A stretch of 64,000 nt of DNA from Polaromonas sp. A23 (GCF_002001015.1 NZ_MUNO01000006.1:124001-188000), one strand, 5' to 3'; shown: positions 25,300 to 33,962, numbered from the stretch's first letter. Translations and numbers: made by a program. The notes: a model not told the origin generated them from the sequence alone.

Positions 25300-26025
25300 T
25301 CAAAGCGGCTTGCACGGAATGGCAAAGTCGACATGGATGTGGTTGTCGTGGCGCGCGCCGGGATCGTCCCAGAAGTTCACCTTCCATCGGAGATACGAAC
25401 CGTGCCGGGTGCCGAAAAGTTTGAGCTGCAGCTCGCGGACAAGGATGACCCGGTCTACGCCGTAGCCATTTTTTCGGGCAGTCTCACTCAACTGGTAGAT
25501 GAGTTCGGCGAGCACTTCAAAGTCGATGGTGACGGAGGGGTCGGCAGACTTTCCATCGGCGCCAAAGCGGACCTTGTAGCCAAAGCCGTTGTCGAGCCGG
25601 CTGGGGATCAGCACACGCTTGCCTTCCGCGTCTTTTGCGGGCACGAACAGGTCCACGGACGTGCCGCGCTGGTGGGTGTGGTGGTTCGTGATCGGGCCTC
25701 CATCGGCCAGCCCTGTCTCGCCGATCAGGAAAACCGAATCCGGAATGACTTCAGCGGTGGCAGCATAGGCCTGCTCCAGAATTTTCTTCACGGCCGAATG
25801 CACAAAGGTGCGGCGGGCTGCGCCGCTCCAGCCGATGACCTCGAAGTTGGGCCCTTTGGGCGGAACCTGCACCGAGCCTTCGATGCGCCCCCTGTTGATC
25901 TCGCCATAACACTGGCTCTCTTGTGCCGCCGCATATGTCGGGAAGGCGCAGGCCAGGACTGCGGCGACAGCGCAGGACACTGCCCATGTGCCGATGCGAC
26001 GCAGGCTCCCGGCCGGGCTGCTCAT
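25300..26025 (-). CDS. penicillin-insensitive murein endopeptidase (MepA-like)
   Basis: 241-aa periplasmic metallopeptidase of the LAS superfamily that would cleave peptidoglycan cross-links. Signal peptide about 1-35 (cut near AAA-QES). Zinc ligands: His118 and Asp125 in HTHQRGTSVDLFVP, and His229/His231 in HDNHIHVDF. ITNHHTHQRG and the C-terminal HIHVDF are diagnostic. The start ATG overlaps the stop of the OsmC gene (ATGA), indicating coupling. Confidence 0.88.
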   Translation of the reverse strand: MSSPAGSLRRIGTWAVSCAVAAVLACAFPTYAAAQESQCYGEINRGRIEGSVQVPPKGPNFEVIGWSGAARRTFVHSAVKKILEQAYAATAEVIPDSVFLIGETGLADGGPITNHHTHQRGTSVDLFVPAKDAEGKRVLIPSRLDNGFGYKVRFGADGKSADPSVTIDFEVLAELIYQLSETARKNGYGVDRVILVRELQLKLFGTRHGSYLRWKVNFWDDPGARHDNHIHVDFAIPCKPL

Positions 26026-26498
26026 GCCGGCGCACCGTACACCGGCTCGCAGCGCACCTCGGTCTTGACCGAGTTGGCAATGAAGCAGGCATCGTGCGCC
26101 TTGTGGTGCAATTGGTCCAGCTCTTCGCGTGTGGGCTGGCGCTCGCCGGAAAATGTCACGTCGGGATGCAATGTGACGACAGTCATGGCCACCTTCCCTT
26201 CGGCGTTTTTCTCCATGACACCCGTTGCGGCGTCGAAATAACGGTCGACACAGAATTTACGCTTGGCCGCAATCGACAGAAACCACAGCATGTGGCAGCT
26301 GGACAGCGAGGCGACAAAAGCCTCCTCAGGGTCCAGAGCCGAGGCGTCAGACATAGGCAGCGGAACCACGTGCGGCGAGGAAGAACCCGGCACTTCCAGG
26401 CCGCCGTCGAACCGCAGCAGGTGCCGGCGGCTGTAGCGGTTGCCTGCAAAGTCACCTTCATTGCGCAACCATAAAACTTCGGCTGTGTAGAGCGACAT
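26022..26498 (-). CDS. OsmC family protein (peroxidase-type redox protein)
   Basis: 158 aa. Two reactive cysteines at Cys68 (SLSSCHMLWFL) and Cys138 (AHDACFIANSVKTEV), the OsmC/Ohr pair used to reduce hydroperoxides. DPEEAFVASLSSC is the family signature. ATG 26498 is chosen; the upstream extension runs into the dehalogenase gene in another frame. It lies five bases after the dehalogenase stop and overlaps the mepA-like start, so it is inside an operon. Confidence 0.9.
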   Translation of the reverse strand: MSLYTAEVLWLRNEGDFAGNRYSRRHLLRFDGGLEVPGSSSPHVVPLPMSDASALDPEEAFVASLSSCHMLWFLSIAAKRKFCVDRYFDAATGVMEKNAEGKVAMTVVTLHPDVTFSGERQPTREELDQLHHKAHDACFIANSVKTEVRCEPVYGAPA

Positions 26499-26503
26499 GA
26501 TGT

Positions 26504-27415
26504 TCAGTTGAAAAATTGATGCAGCGCGTGGGCGGTTTCCAGTGGCAATTCTTCGGGAATGAAATGGCCGGCTTGCATGGGCTGGCCGCTGACAACGCCG
26601 CTGCACTGGGCCTGCCACAGGGCCAGCGGTTCAAACAGCTTGTGCACCACCCCGCGTTCACCCCAGAGAATGTGCGTGTCGCAGGCAATCTTCCGCCCGC
26701 TCGCCCGGCTTTCGCGGTCATGCACCAGGTCAATGCCGGCGCTGGCACGGTAGTCCTCGCAGGCGGCGTGGATTGCCTCGGGTGTGCAGAAGCAGCGCTC
26801 GTATTCGATCAGCGCCTCGGGCTCGATATAACTCAGGCCGCTGCTGCCCCAGCCGCCCAGCTTGGCATGCAGGTAGGCCAGGGCGTTGCCGCCGATCATG
26901 GTTTCGGGCAAGGGGTTGGGCTGGATCAGGTGGAACCAGTGGTAGTAGGCCGTGGCAAAACGCATGTCGGTGGCGTTGTACATGTCCAGCGTGGGCGCGA
27001 TGTCGATCAGGCAGAGTTTCTCGACGTGCCCCGGGTGATCCACGGCCAGGCGGTGTGCCACGCGTCCGCCACGGTCATGGCCGCAGAGAAAAAACCGGCT
27101 GCGGCCGAGCGCATCCATCACGCTGAGCGCGTCCTGCGCCATGTTGCGCTTGCTGTAGTTGCTGTGATCGGGCAGGCCGGCCACCTTGGAAGAGTCACCA
27201 TAGCCGCGCAGGTCGGGCAGGACCAGGAAAAAGCGCGCCTGCAGTGCCTGCACGGCGCGGTGCCACATCACATGACATTGCGGAAAACCGTGCAACAGCA
27301 ACAGCGCCGGGCCTGCGGGATTGCCGCCATAGCGGGCAAAGATGGAGGTGCCATTGACCTCGAAGTCGCGCGCTTGAAAGCCTTCAAACCAGGAGATCGG
27401 CAAAGTCGAGGCCAT
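26504..27415 (-). CDS. alpha/beta hydrolase, haloacetate (fluoroacetate) dehalogenase type
   Basis: 303 aa. The catalytic set of fluoroacetate dehalogenase is present in order: nucleophile Asp114 with carboxylate-binding Arg115 and Arg118 (CGHDRGGRVAHR), acid Asp138 (LIDIAPT), halide-binding His159 and Trp160 (YYHWFHL), Tyr222 (EDYRAS), and base His284 (AGHFIPEE). These match the numbering I recall for the Rhodopseudomonas enzyme (Asp110, Arg111, Arg114, Asp134, His155, Trp156, Tyr219, His280) with a near-constant +4 offset. It would hydrolyse haloacetate to glycolate. An epoxide-hydrolase-like role remains possible. It starts two bases after the NTF2-like gene. Confidence 0.88.
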   Translation of the reverse strand: MASTLPISWFEGFQARDFEVNGTSIFARYGGNPAGPALLLLHGFPQCHVMWHRAVQALQARFFLVLPDLRGYGDSSKVAGLPDHSNYSKRNMAQDALSVMDALGRSRFFLCGHDRGGRVAHRLAVDHPGHVEKLCLIDIAPTLDMYNATDMRFATAYYHWFHLIQPNPLPETMIGGNALAYLHAKLGGWGSSGLSYIEPEALIEYERCFCTPEAIHAACEDYRASAGIDLVHDRESRASGRKIACDTHILWGERGVVHKLFEPLALWQAQCSGVVSGQPMQAGHFIPEELPLETAHALHQFFN

Positions 27416-27417
27416 AT

Positions 27418-27918
27418 TCAGCTACCGCTTCGTTGTCGTGAGGTCAGGTATTTTTTCAGATTCGCGGCTGCGGTGGCCCGTACCTTGCTGCGCAGAAACG
27501 GGGTCCAGCCCAGCAGCAGGCCCGGCGTGCCCAGCGCCTGGCGCGACCAGGCCCAGAAGTTGAAGCGGTCACGGTGCGTGGCAATCAGGCCTTGCGGTGT
27601 GAAGGTAAAGCGCCCGTCGATGATGTTGTGCACCATGCGCCCGGTGGTACTGAAGCGGTAGTGCGCTTCCCAGTGCGCCTGGCCGCCGGTGACATCGGCT
27701 TTGATGCCGCTGTACTCCAGCTTCCACACGTCGCGCCCCTTGGCCTTGGTGGCGTCGCACAACATGTGCCACATGCCTGTCACCTGCTCGTGCCCGCGCA
27801 GCGAAAACGCCTCGTCGTCAAAAGAAGCGTCGGGGGCATAACACTGGGCCATTGTGTCCGAGTCCAGCCGCGCAAATGCGCTGTAGAACTTTTCGAGAGT
27901 CTGCTCATTGGGGTGCAT
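27418..27918 (-). CDS. SnoaL/NTF2-like fold protein
   Basis: 166 aa. NTF2-like cone: EKFYSAFARLDSDTMAQCYAPDASFDDEAF, RGHEQVTGMWHML, GGQAHWEAHYRFSTTGRMVHN, GLIATHRDRFNFWAWSRQAL. Such proteins are isomerases, hydrolases or ligand binders; none is assignable here. ATG 27918 (MHPNEQTLEKF) is chosen because the longer frame crosses the promoter side. It is the first gene of a minus-strand run (NTF2-like, dehalogenase, OsmC, MepA-like, lipoprotein hydrolase, GNAT) with gaps of -4 to 62 bp. Confidence 0.85.
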   Translation of the reverse strand: MHPNEQTLEKFYSAFARLDSDTMAQCYAPDASFDDEAFSLRGHEQVTGMWHMLCDATKAKGRDVWKLEYSGIKADVTGGQAHWEAHYRFSTTGRMVHNIIDGRFTFTPQGLIATHRDRFNFWAWSRQALGTPGLLLGWTPFLRSKVRATAAANLKKYLTSRQRSGS

Positions 27919-28032
27919 AAAACCGCTTTCTCGGAGTGTGGGGGGGCTGAGAAATCGTACACCGTCCCGCTGCATCTGCGTATTTACCTGTAAGCGGTGG
28001 CAGGCACACGGGCGACAGGCGAGCCATTGAGC

Positions 28033-28062
28033 GGGATTGAAAGGGATTGATAGGGATTGATA
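28033..28062 (+). repeat. three 10-bp tandem repeats (GGGATTGAWA)
   Basis: GGGATTGAAA, GGGATTGATA, GGGATTGATA in perfect 10-bp phase in the divergent region between the NTF2-like gene and the LLM oxidoreductase. Repeats on one helical face could bind a regulator. Confidence 0.6.
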
Positions 28063-28090
28063 TTGCGCCAAACCGACCCACCTGCTCCGG

Positions 28091-29074
28091 ATGATTCCAT
28101 TTTCCGTTCTGGACCTGTCCCCCGTCGTGGAAGGCAGCGATGCTGCCCAATCATTGAGAAACACCCTGGACCTGGCGCAACATGCCGAACGCTGGGGCTA
28201 CCAACGCTTCTGGCTGGCCGAGCACCACGGCATGCCCGGTATCGCCAGTGCCGCCACGGCCGTCGTCATGGCACATGTGGCCGGTGGCACCACACGCATC
28301 CGGGTTGGTGCCGGCGGCATCATGCTGCCCAATCATTCACCGCTGGTGATTGCCGAGCAGTTCGGCACGCTTGAATCGCTGTTTCCCGGCCGTATTGACC
28401 TGGGCTTGGGACGCGCGCCCGGTTCTGACCAGGTCACCGCGCGTGCGTTACGCCGCGACCTGAACGCCAATCCTGACGAGTTTCCGCAGGATGTGGTGGA
28501 ACTAATGAATTACTTCGAACCGGTGTCCGAGGGGCAACGCGTGCGCGCCGTGCCTGGTGCCGGGCTGAAGGTGCCGGTGTGGATTCTCGGCTCCAGCCTG
28601 TTCGGCGCGCAGCTGGCGGCCCAGCTCGGCCTGCCATTCGCCTTTGCCTCGCACTTCGCACCGGCGCAGATGATGCAGGCCATGGAGGTGTATCGCAGCC
28701 GCTTTCGTCCTTCGGAGCAATTGGCGCGCCCCTATGTGATGCTGGGTTTCAACGTGTTTGCGGCAGACAACGACGAGCAGGCACAGTTGCTGTCGTCTTC
28801 CATGCAGCAGGCTTTTGTCAATTTGCGCAGCGGCCGGCCTTCGCGCCTGCAGCCGCCTGTGGCCGGTTACGAAGAACGGCTGACACCGCCCGAGCGAGCG
28901 ATTCTTGAACAGACACTGTCTTGCTCGGCCATAGGCGCGCCGGGCACGGTGCGCCGTGCGCTGGAGGCCTTTGTGACCCGCACTGGTGCTGACGAGTTGA
29001 TGATCACCTCACAGATCTTCGACCACAAAGCGCGCCTGCGCTCGTACGAGATCACGGCGGGCCTGCAGGGCTGA
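28091..29074 (+). CDS. LLM class flavin-dependent oxidoreductase (luciferase-like)
   Basis: 327 aa. Luciferase-like TIM barrel: [19 protein letters not shown] at the N-terminus, [63 protein letters not shown]. This is the bacterial YhbW/alkanal-monooxygenase-like subgroup. It uses reduced FMN and oxygen on an unknown substrate. The start ATG 28091 is close to the beginning of the conserved domain. Confidence 0.92.
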   Translation: MIPFSVLDLSPVVEGSDAAQSLRNTLDLAQHAERWGYQRFWLAEHHGMPGIASAATAVVMAHVAGGTTRIRVGAGGIMLPNHSPLVIAEQFGTLESLFPGRIDLGLGRAPGSDQVTARALRRDLNANPDEFPQDVVELMNYFEPVSEGQRVRAVPGAGLKVPVWILGSSLFGAQLAAQLGLPFAFASHFAPAQMMQAMEVYRSRFRPSEQLARPYVMLGFNVFAADNDEQAQLLSSSMQQAFVNLRSGRPSRLQPPVAGYEERLTPPERAILEQTLSCSAIGAPGTVRRALEAFVTRTGADELMITSQIFDHKARLRSYEITAGLQG

Positions 29075-29096
29075 GCGCACTCTCAGGAGCGGAAGT

Positions 29097-29205
29097 GCAA
29101 GCCAGGGCCGCGGGTCCGGCTTTGCCGGCCCGCAGGCGCAGCAGCCCCCTCGGTGGGCAGCGTATTACACGCAGCCGAAGGCGAAGTGAAAAGCGTGGGG
29201 GCTAT
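29097..29205 (+). repeat. GC-rich intergenic repeat, copy 2
   Basis: GCAAGCCAGGGCCGCGG, CCGGCTTTGCCGG, CCGCAGGCGCAGC, CCCCTCGG, TACACGCAG, GTGGGGGCTA. It shares these blocks with copy 3 at 29731 in the same orientation. The last CTA is the reverse complement of the TAG stop of the FKBP gene. Confidence 0.8.
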
Positions 29206-29636
29206 TTGACGGAGAGGAGTTCAATCTCAAACTGCAGCGTGGCGTTCGGTGGAATCACGCCACCCGCGCCGCGTGATCCGTAGGCAATCGCTGCCGGGCA
29301 GGTCAGCTTGGCCTTGCCGCCCACCTTCATTTTTTGCACGCCTTCGGTCCAGCAGGCAATCACGCGGTTCAGCGGAAACTCCGTCGGCTCGTTGCGGGAG
29401 TAAGAGCTGTCGAACTCGCGGCCATCGGGAAAGCTGCCGCGGTAATGCACCTTGACGGTATCTGTGGCCGCCGGGCTGGCACCGGTGCCGTCTTTCAGCG
29501 AGCGGTAAACAAGCCCGCTGGCAGTGACCGACGCACCGGCCTCTTTCGCAGCCGCAGCTGCAGCCGCATCGGCTTGCGCCCAGGCGGCGGGCAAAACACA
29601 GAGGGACAAAACGCCAGCATAAAGAATGGATCGCAC
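29202..29636 (-). CDS. FKBP-type peptidyl-prolyl cis-trans isomerase, exported
   Basis: 144 aa. Signal peptide (RSILYAGVLSLCVLPAAWA), short Ala-rich stretch, then a minimal FKBP domain: VYRSLKDGTGASPAATDTVKVHY, YSRNEPTEFPLNRVI, WTEGVQKMKVGGKAKL, IAYGSRGAGGVIPPNATLQFEIELL. It speeds proline isomerisation during periplasmic folding. GTG 29636 is chosen because AAGGAG lies five bases upstream; an earlier in-frame ATG lacks a site and would spoil the signal peptide. GC-rich repeats lie on both sides. Confidence 0.92.
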   Translation of the reverse strand: MRSILYAGVLSLCVLPAAWAQADAAAAAAAKEAGASVTASGLVYRSLKDGTGASPAATDTVKVHYRGSFPDGREFDSSYSRNEPTEFPLNRVIACWTEGVQKMKVGGKAKLTCPAAIAYGSRGAGGVIPPNATLQFEIELLSVK

Positions 29637-29730
29637 AAAAACTCCTTGGATGATGTTGACCGCGAAGCAGGCCATGCACCCATGTTAGCGTGGTGCAGGC
29701 AGGGATGAGTGAGCTAGCCTGTGGCCTGCA

Positions 29731-29830
29731 AATGCAAGCCAGGGCCGCGGAACTGGCTCCGCCAGTCCGCAGGCGCAGCGGCCCCCTCGGGGGGGCAGCG
29801 CAGTACACGCAGTGACAAGCGTGGGGGCTA
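29731..29830 (+). repeat. GC-rich intergenic repeat, copy 3
   Basis: GCAAGCCAGGGCCGCGG, CTGGCTCCGCCAG (hairpin kept by paired changes relative to copy 2), CCGCAGGCGCAGC, CCCCTCGGGGGG, TACACGCAG, GTGGGGGCTA. It lies between the FKBP promoter and the 3' end of the next gene. Confidence 0.8.
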
Positions 29831-29835
29831 CATCC

Positions 29836-30657
29836 TTACCGCGGCGCGTTAAGCAGCTCGTCCTTGTTCTGACTCCACCACGGGTCCTTCACCACGGACA
29901 GAATCTTGTCGAAAGCAAAGGCTTTCTGGCTGATCACCAGCCTGCCCGCACAGCGCCGCAGCGCGTGATAGCTTTCCTCCGTGGCATCGAGCGGAGGGCA
30001 GCGGGTCTTGAGCTTGTCGTAGTAATAAGGGGGCCAGGTACCGGTGGCGTTGACCTCCGGAGCCGACAGCCAGTAAACCCGCTCGTTCCTGTCGGCCGAC
30101 CAGCGCTGGAATACCGGTGGCGGCAGGCCTTGCTTGTACAGGTAGTCGCGCAACAGGTCCATGCGCGTGTCATACAGCGGCGGCGCGTCCCGCGGTGTGG
30201 TGCTGTTCACAGTCGGTGCCGGGCCAGGTTTTTGCAGGCCGATGCGACCGACGGGCAGCAGTCGCCAGGCGCCGGACAGCCATACGATGGCGCAGGCACC
30301 TGCGCAATCGGCGGTGGCGACGGTGTGCGGGTACAGGGGCGCGAGCAGCTCTGCCAGCAGCATGGCCTCTGCAATGTCGCCGCCGGTGATGGCCATTTCC
30401 ACACGGCCCAGTGCGTACCACGCATCAACAGGATTGCGCCGCATTGACGCCTTGAACTGCTCGGTGTCGCCGGGCAGTAATTCTCCACTGATCGTCAGCT
30501 TGCGAGCCACCCCTGCGAGCGGCCCTTCGGGAAAGGGGTTGCTGTATTGAAATTCAAGCGCGTGGACGCTCGATGCGAGCAGCAGTAGCACCGGAGCCAG
30601 GTGCCTGGCGGCGCCCGCAAAACCCAATCCTGCCTTGAACCAGTCACTTGTTCGCAT
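29836..30657 (-). CDS. periplasmic ClpP/crotonase-like fold protein (COG3904-like), hypothetical
   Basis: 273 aa with an N-terminal hydrophobic signal (about residues 17-33, cut near VHA). The middle resembles the Clp protease/crotonase fold: KLTISGELLPGDTEQFKASM, ITGGDIAEAMLLAELL, TVATADCAGACAIVWLSGAWRLL, GRIGLQKP. In ClpP-like serine proteases the nucleophile is Ser; here the equivalent strand reads CAGACAIVW, so the site may be degenerate or use Cys. The C-terminal half contains several Cys and Trp and resembles no family I know. Confidence 0.7.
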   Translation of the reverse strand: MRTSDWFKAGLGFAGAARHLAPVLLLLASSVHALEFQYSNPFPEGPLAGVARKLTISGELLPGDTEQFKASMRRNPVDAWYALGRVEMAITGGDIAEAMLLAELLAPLYPHTVATADCAGACAIVWLSGAWRLLPVGRIGLQKPGPAPTVNSTTPRDAPPLYDTRMDLLRDYLYKQGLPPPVFQRWSADRNERVYWLSAPEVNATGTWPPYYYDKLKTRCPPLDATEESYHALRRCAGRLVISQKAFAFDKILSVVKDPWWSQNKDELLNAPR

Positions 30658-30775
30658 TGAACCTTTGGAAACCTGCTCGTCGGCAATTTCGCCGCCGGTC
30701 GAGAAAGCAGGTTAGAAAAATGACTGTACACGGCCCTTGCCGTGCGGCCAGGCGGGGATCACCTACTTTACAAAG

Positions 30776-31096
30776 CTACACAGCGCTTGTGAGTTTCAGG
30801 CCCAGGATTCCGGCGACGATCAGACCCACGCAGACCAGCCGCGCGGCTGCTGCGGGTTCGGCAAACAGCACGATACCCAGGGTGACGGTGCCCACCGCAC
30901 CTATGCCGGTCCACACAGCGTAAGCGGTTCCAACCGGCAGGCTGCGCATGGCCAGACCAAGCAGCACGATGCTTAGCGTCATCGCCGCCACCGTACCAAC
31001 ACTGGGCCAGAGCCGGGTGAAGCCCTCGGTATATTTCAGGCCGATGGCCCAGCCCACCTCAAGCAGGCCGGCGATAAACAACAGAACCCACGGCAT
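30776..31096 (-). CDS. sugE: SMR-family guanidinium exporter SugE/Gdx
   Basis: 106 aa, four transmembrane helices, small multidrug resistance family. The catalytic Glu13 ([14 protein letters not shown]) and [15 protein letters not shown] near residue 57 are typical of the SugE/Gdx branch, which exports guanidinium in exchange for protons, rather than the QAC branch. The start ATG 31096 follows GAAGGAG. I looked for a guanidine riboswitch (ykkC or mini-ykkC hairpins) in the leader and saw none; the leader carries a dispersed repeat instead. Confidence 0.9.
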   Translation of the reverse strand: MPWVLLFIAGLLEVGWAIGLKYTEGFTRLWPSVGTVAAMTLSIVLLGLAMRSLPVGTAYAVWTGIGAVGTVTLGIVLFAEPAAAARLVCVGLIVAGILGLKLTSAV

Positions 31097-31121
31097 GGCC
31101 AAACTCCTTCGTTGCTTCAAG

Positions 31122-31164
31122 TGCTATATAAATAATAGCTGTCAGTGCCCGATTAAAAAGGGCT
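31122..31164 (-). repeat. dispersed AGCCCTT/CGGGC/AGCTAT element in the sugE leader
   Basis: On the minus strand: AGCCCTTTTTAATCGGGCAC, TGACAGCTATTATT, TATATAGCA. It is in sense orientation relative to sugE. Confidence 0.75.
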
Positions 31165-31250
31165 AGAGCCTGATTTGACCTGAAGCTTGAAGCCGGTGCC
31201 GATGTGGCGCGGCAACCACCCACGGCGGGCATGGGTTTGGCGTGGACGGG

Positions 31251-31817
31251 TTATTCCATCAGTATCTTGGGGCGCGACAGTGGCAAGGCGCCCACTTCCT
31301 TGACAATGCCCTGCGCGTCAAAAACCACCTGGAACTCCTCGGACTGGTTCAGCCAGTAGCGCCAGATGGACGTGTCGAGGTTGGGCGTTTCGTCGCTGGT
31401 GGGATAACCGACGGACATCAGCACCTGCTCGCGCGTCATGCCGTTGAAAAGCCGGCCGGTCTTGATGGCTTCGCGGGTGCGGGGATCGAAAGTACTGATC
31501 CGAATTTGAGGATTGACGGCCACCACATAGCGCTTTGCAAAGGCGTCCAGCGGGAGGTTGCGGCTGTAGTCATTGCCCAGAATCTGCGACGAACCGTCGA
31601 TTTCCGCCATCACGCGATAACGGCCATATCCCGTGACTTTGACTGGCGTGCCCACCGGCAGCACCCGTTTGCCCTTCTCGGCGTAGTTGATGTCGGTGAT
31701 CCATTTGCCGTCGGTGCGCAGATTGCAGCAAAGATAACCCTCCGGCATGCCTTGCGCCCACAGTGCGGTGGGTGCGGCGGCCAGTAAAAGAGTGGACAGG
31801 ACGAGACGGACGGACAT
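31251..31817 (-). CDS. periplasmic hypothetical protein with BamE/SmpA-like C-terminal segment
   Basis: 188 aa. Signal peptide MSVRLVLSTLLLAAAPTALWA, then a Cys-Cys pair (LCCNLRTDGKW), SH3-like beta segments (GTPVKVTGYGRYRVMAEIDG), and GMTREQVLMSVGYPTSDETPN followed by WRYWLNQSEEFQVVFDAQG. The last part has the GMTxxQVxxxxGxP...W.Y pattern of BamE/OmlA-type domains. Function unknown; an envelope role is likely. The start is set at the signal peptide Met (31817). Confidence 0.75.
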   Translation of the reverse strand: MSVRLVLSTLLLAAAPTALWAQGMPEGYLCCNLRTDGKWITDINYAEKGKRVLPVGTPVKVTGYGRYRVMAEIDGSSQILGNDYSRNLPLDAFAKRYVVAVNPQIRISTFDPRTREAIKTGRLFNGMTREQVLMSVGYPTSDETPNLDTSIWRYWLNQSEEFQVVFDAQGIVKEVGALPLSRPKILME

Positions 31818-31943
31818 GGTTTTCTCCCGGTTTTGTTGGTGTCGGCCATCAAGCGCAAGGCCTGGCCGCGCCTGATTATGAATGCAGGGGCGAGTCAGAG
31901 GTCTTCGGGATTCCATTCTTTTTGGCATTTTCCGGCGAATCGT

Positions 31944-32828
31944 TCATAGCGCTTTTGGCAAAGCCTGGGCAATAAAGTCATAAACAGCGCGTATGCGCCG
32001 GCTGGTGCGGATTTCGCGGTGCACCGTCAACCAGATCGGAATGGGCGGCACCTTGATTATCGGCAGTACGGCCAGCACGTCCTTGTCGGTCGCGGCCAGG
32101 TAGTCGGCAATGAAGCCAATGCCCAGGCCGGCGCGCACCGCCTCCCAGTAGGCAATCAGGTCGTCGCAACGAAACGCAAATGATTCGCGCGTCACCGGCA
32201 GGCCAAAACCGACCATCCCTTTGAGGATGGCCTCGTCGCGGTCGCCGCCCACCAGCTCGTGGTTTAACAGGTCTTGGGGTTGTTTCGGGGTGCCTCGCCG
32301 GCGCAGGTAATCACGGTGTGCATAAGTGCCCAAAGTGATTTTGGCGATGCGCTTGACCACCAGGCTGGCCTGATCGGGCTGCACCATGCGCAGGGCAATG
32401 TCGGCTTCGCGCCGCAGGAGGTTGCTGACCGCGTTGCTGGGCACCAGTTCAATCTGGATGTCGGGCAAGGCCAGCCGCATCTGCGCGAGGATGGTCGGCA
32501 GCAGGTAGCAGGCGACCGGCTGGCTGGCCGTGACCCGCACCGTGCCCGAAATGCCCGGCTCCAGGCCCGACACACTGCGCGAGAGTTCATGCGCGGCGCT
32601 GTCCATGGCGCGCGCGGCAGTCGCCAGCTGCAAGGCGGTGGGCGTAGGCAACAAGCCGCGGCCGGTGCGTTCGAACAGCAACACGCCCAGCTGCGCCTCC
32701 AGCTCCGCAATGTGGCGGCCGATGGTGGGCTGGGTGGTGGACAGCACGCGTGATGCGCCCAGCAGGCTGCCCTGGTCGAGAGCTGCCAAAAAGGAGCGCA
32801 CCAGGCGCCAGTCGAAGTTGTTATTCAT
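31944..32828 (-). CDS. LysR-family regulator, divergent from a reductase/flavoprotein pair
   Basis: 294 aa from ATG 32828 (MNNNFDWRLVRSFLAALDQGSL). HTH: GASRVLSTTQPTIGRHIAELEAQLGVLLFERTGRGLLPT. The effector domain contains RVTASQPVACYLLPTILAQMRLALPDI. The longer ORF upstream (MET GKL...) lies in the promoter. 93 bp separate it from the divergent reductase gene, which it probably controls. Confidence 0.92.
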   Translation of the reverse strand: MNNNFDWRLVRSFLAALDQGSLLGASRVLSTTQPTIGRHIAELEAQLGVLLFERTGRGLLPTPTALQLATAARAMDSAAHELSRSVSGLEPGISGTVRVTASQPVACYLLPTILAQMRLALPDIQIELVPSNAVSNLLRREADIALRMVQPDQASLVVKRIAKITLGTYAHRDYLRRRGTPKQPQDLLNHELVGGDRDEAILKGMVGFGLPVTRESFAFRCDDLIAYWEAVRAGLGIGFIADYLAATDKDVLAVLPIIKVPPIPIWLTVHREIRTSRRIRAVYDFIAQALPKAL

Positions 32829-32836
32829 TTTTGAAT

Positions 32837-32857
32837 ACCTGATGTAAGCAGTTAGGT
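32837..32857. promoter_or_regulatory. candidate LysR binding site
   Basis: ACCTGATGTAAGCAGTTAGGT is an imperfect dyad (ACCT...AGGT) containing T-N11-A, just upstream of the LysR start and in the shared promoter. Short and unproven. Confidence 0.25.
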
Positions 32858-32921
32858 AATTGTCGAACAGCTTTCCTGTTTCCACAATGACCCCATTAAC
32901 TGTTTATTCAAGGAGCTCTTC

Positions 32922-33962
32922 ATGACACAGCCATCCATCGTTCTTGTCCTCGGCGCCCGTGGGCGCTTTGGGCTCGCGGCGGCCCGTGCTTTTGCCCAGG
33001 CGGGCTGGCAGGTGCATGCGCAGTTGCGGCCCGGCGTCGCCGGTCCGGCAATCGCCGGGGTGCAATGGCTGGCCGCCGAGCCGGGCGACACCGCCCGCCT
33101 TGCCGCAGCGGCGCGCGGCGCCAATGTGGTGGTGCAGGGCCTGAGCCCGGTCTACACACACAAGGCTTGGCGCAGGGACCTGCCCGGCTTGACGCAGGCC
33201 GCCATCGACGTGACGCGTGCGCTGGGAGCTACCTTGATGTTGCCTGCGAGTGTGTATAACTTTGGCGAAACCATGCCGGCGCAGCTGCGCGAAGATACGG
33301 TGCAGGCGGCCAGCACCTTCAAGGGCCGCATGCGCATGGACAGCGAAGCACGGGTGCGCGCCGCGACGCAGGACGGCCGCATGAAAGCGGTGGTGATACG
33401 CGGCGGCGATTTTTTCGGCAGCGGCACGGGCTCGTGGCTGGACCAAGTGATGCTCAAGGACATCCAGCGCGGCAAGCTCACCTACCCCGGGGCCATGAAC
33501 GTGCCTACCGCCTGGGCTTACCTGCCTGACATGGCGAGCAGTTTTGTCGCGGTGGCTGGTCGCCGGCATGTGCTTGCGGCCTTCGAGGCGCTGCATTTCG
33601 CCGGCTACAGCCTGACGGGCCAGGACTGGGCCGATGCGCTGGGCGCCATTGCCCGCGAGCACGGATGGCTGCCCTCCGGCGGCAGCTTGCGCAGCGTTTC
33701 CCTGTCGTGGTGGATGATGCGGGCGCTCGGACTGGTTTTGCCACAGGTGGCGGCTCTCTGTGAAATGCGCTACCAGTGGCGCACGCCGCATGCGCTGGTG
33801 AACACCCGCATGGCTGCATTGACCGGCGCCGAGCCGCATACGCCGTTTCCCGAGGCGGTGCGAGCGTCAATGGCAGAGCTTGGCCTGTTGACGCAGCGCA
33901 TAGAGAGTGCCGTGAAAGAGAGTACGGTGACGATGCAAGCTTTTGAAAGGAGCGCATCATGA
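32922..33962 (+). CDS. NAD(P)-binding Rossmann/epimerase-like protein
   Basis: 346 aa. Extended-SDR type N-terminus with the loop VLGARGRFGLAAARAFAQAGW (GxRGxxG) at residues 9-16, then MLPASVYNFGETM near 106-118 and IRGGDFFGSGTGSWLDQ near 161. Close relatives are annotated as NAD-dependent epimerase/dehydratase; the classical YxxxK is not obvious (SVYNFGE), so catalysis is uncertain. AAGGAG precedes ATG 32922. Its stop overlaps the start of the Acg-type flavoprotein (ATGA). Confidence 0.82.
   Translation: MTQPSIVLVLGARGRFGLAAARAFAQAGWQVHAQLRPGVAGPAIAGVQWLAAEPGDTARLAAAARGANVVVQGLSPVYTHKAWRRDLPGLTQAAIDVTRALGATLMLPASVYNFGETMPAQLREDTVQAASTFKGRMRMDSEARVRAATQDGRMKAVVIRGGDFFGSGTGSWLDQVMLKDIQRGKLTYPGAMNVPTAWAYLPDMASSFVAVAGRRHVLAAFEALHFAGYSLTGQDWADALGAIAREHGWLPSGGSLRSVSLSWWMMRALGLVLPQVAALCEMRYQWRTPHALVNTRMAALTGAEPHTPFPEAVRASMAELGLLTQRIESAVKESTVTMQAFERSAS

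Noticed and set aside
31097..31250. Guanidine riboswitch upstream of sugE
   Set aside because: No ykkC or mini-ykkC hairpins with ACGR loops; the leader is mostly the dispersed repeat.
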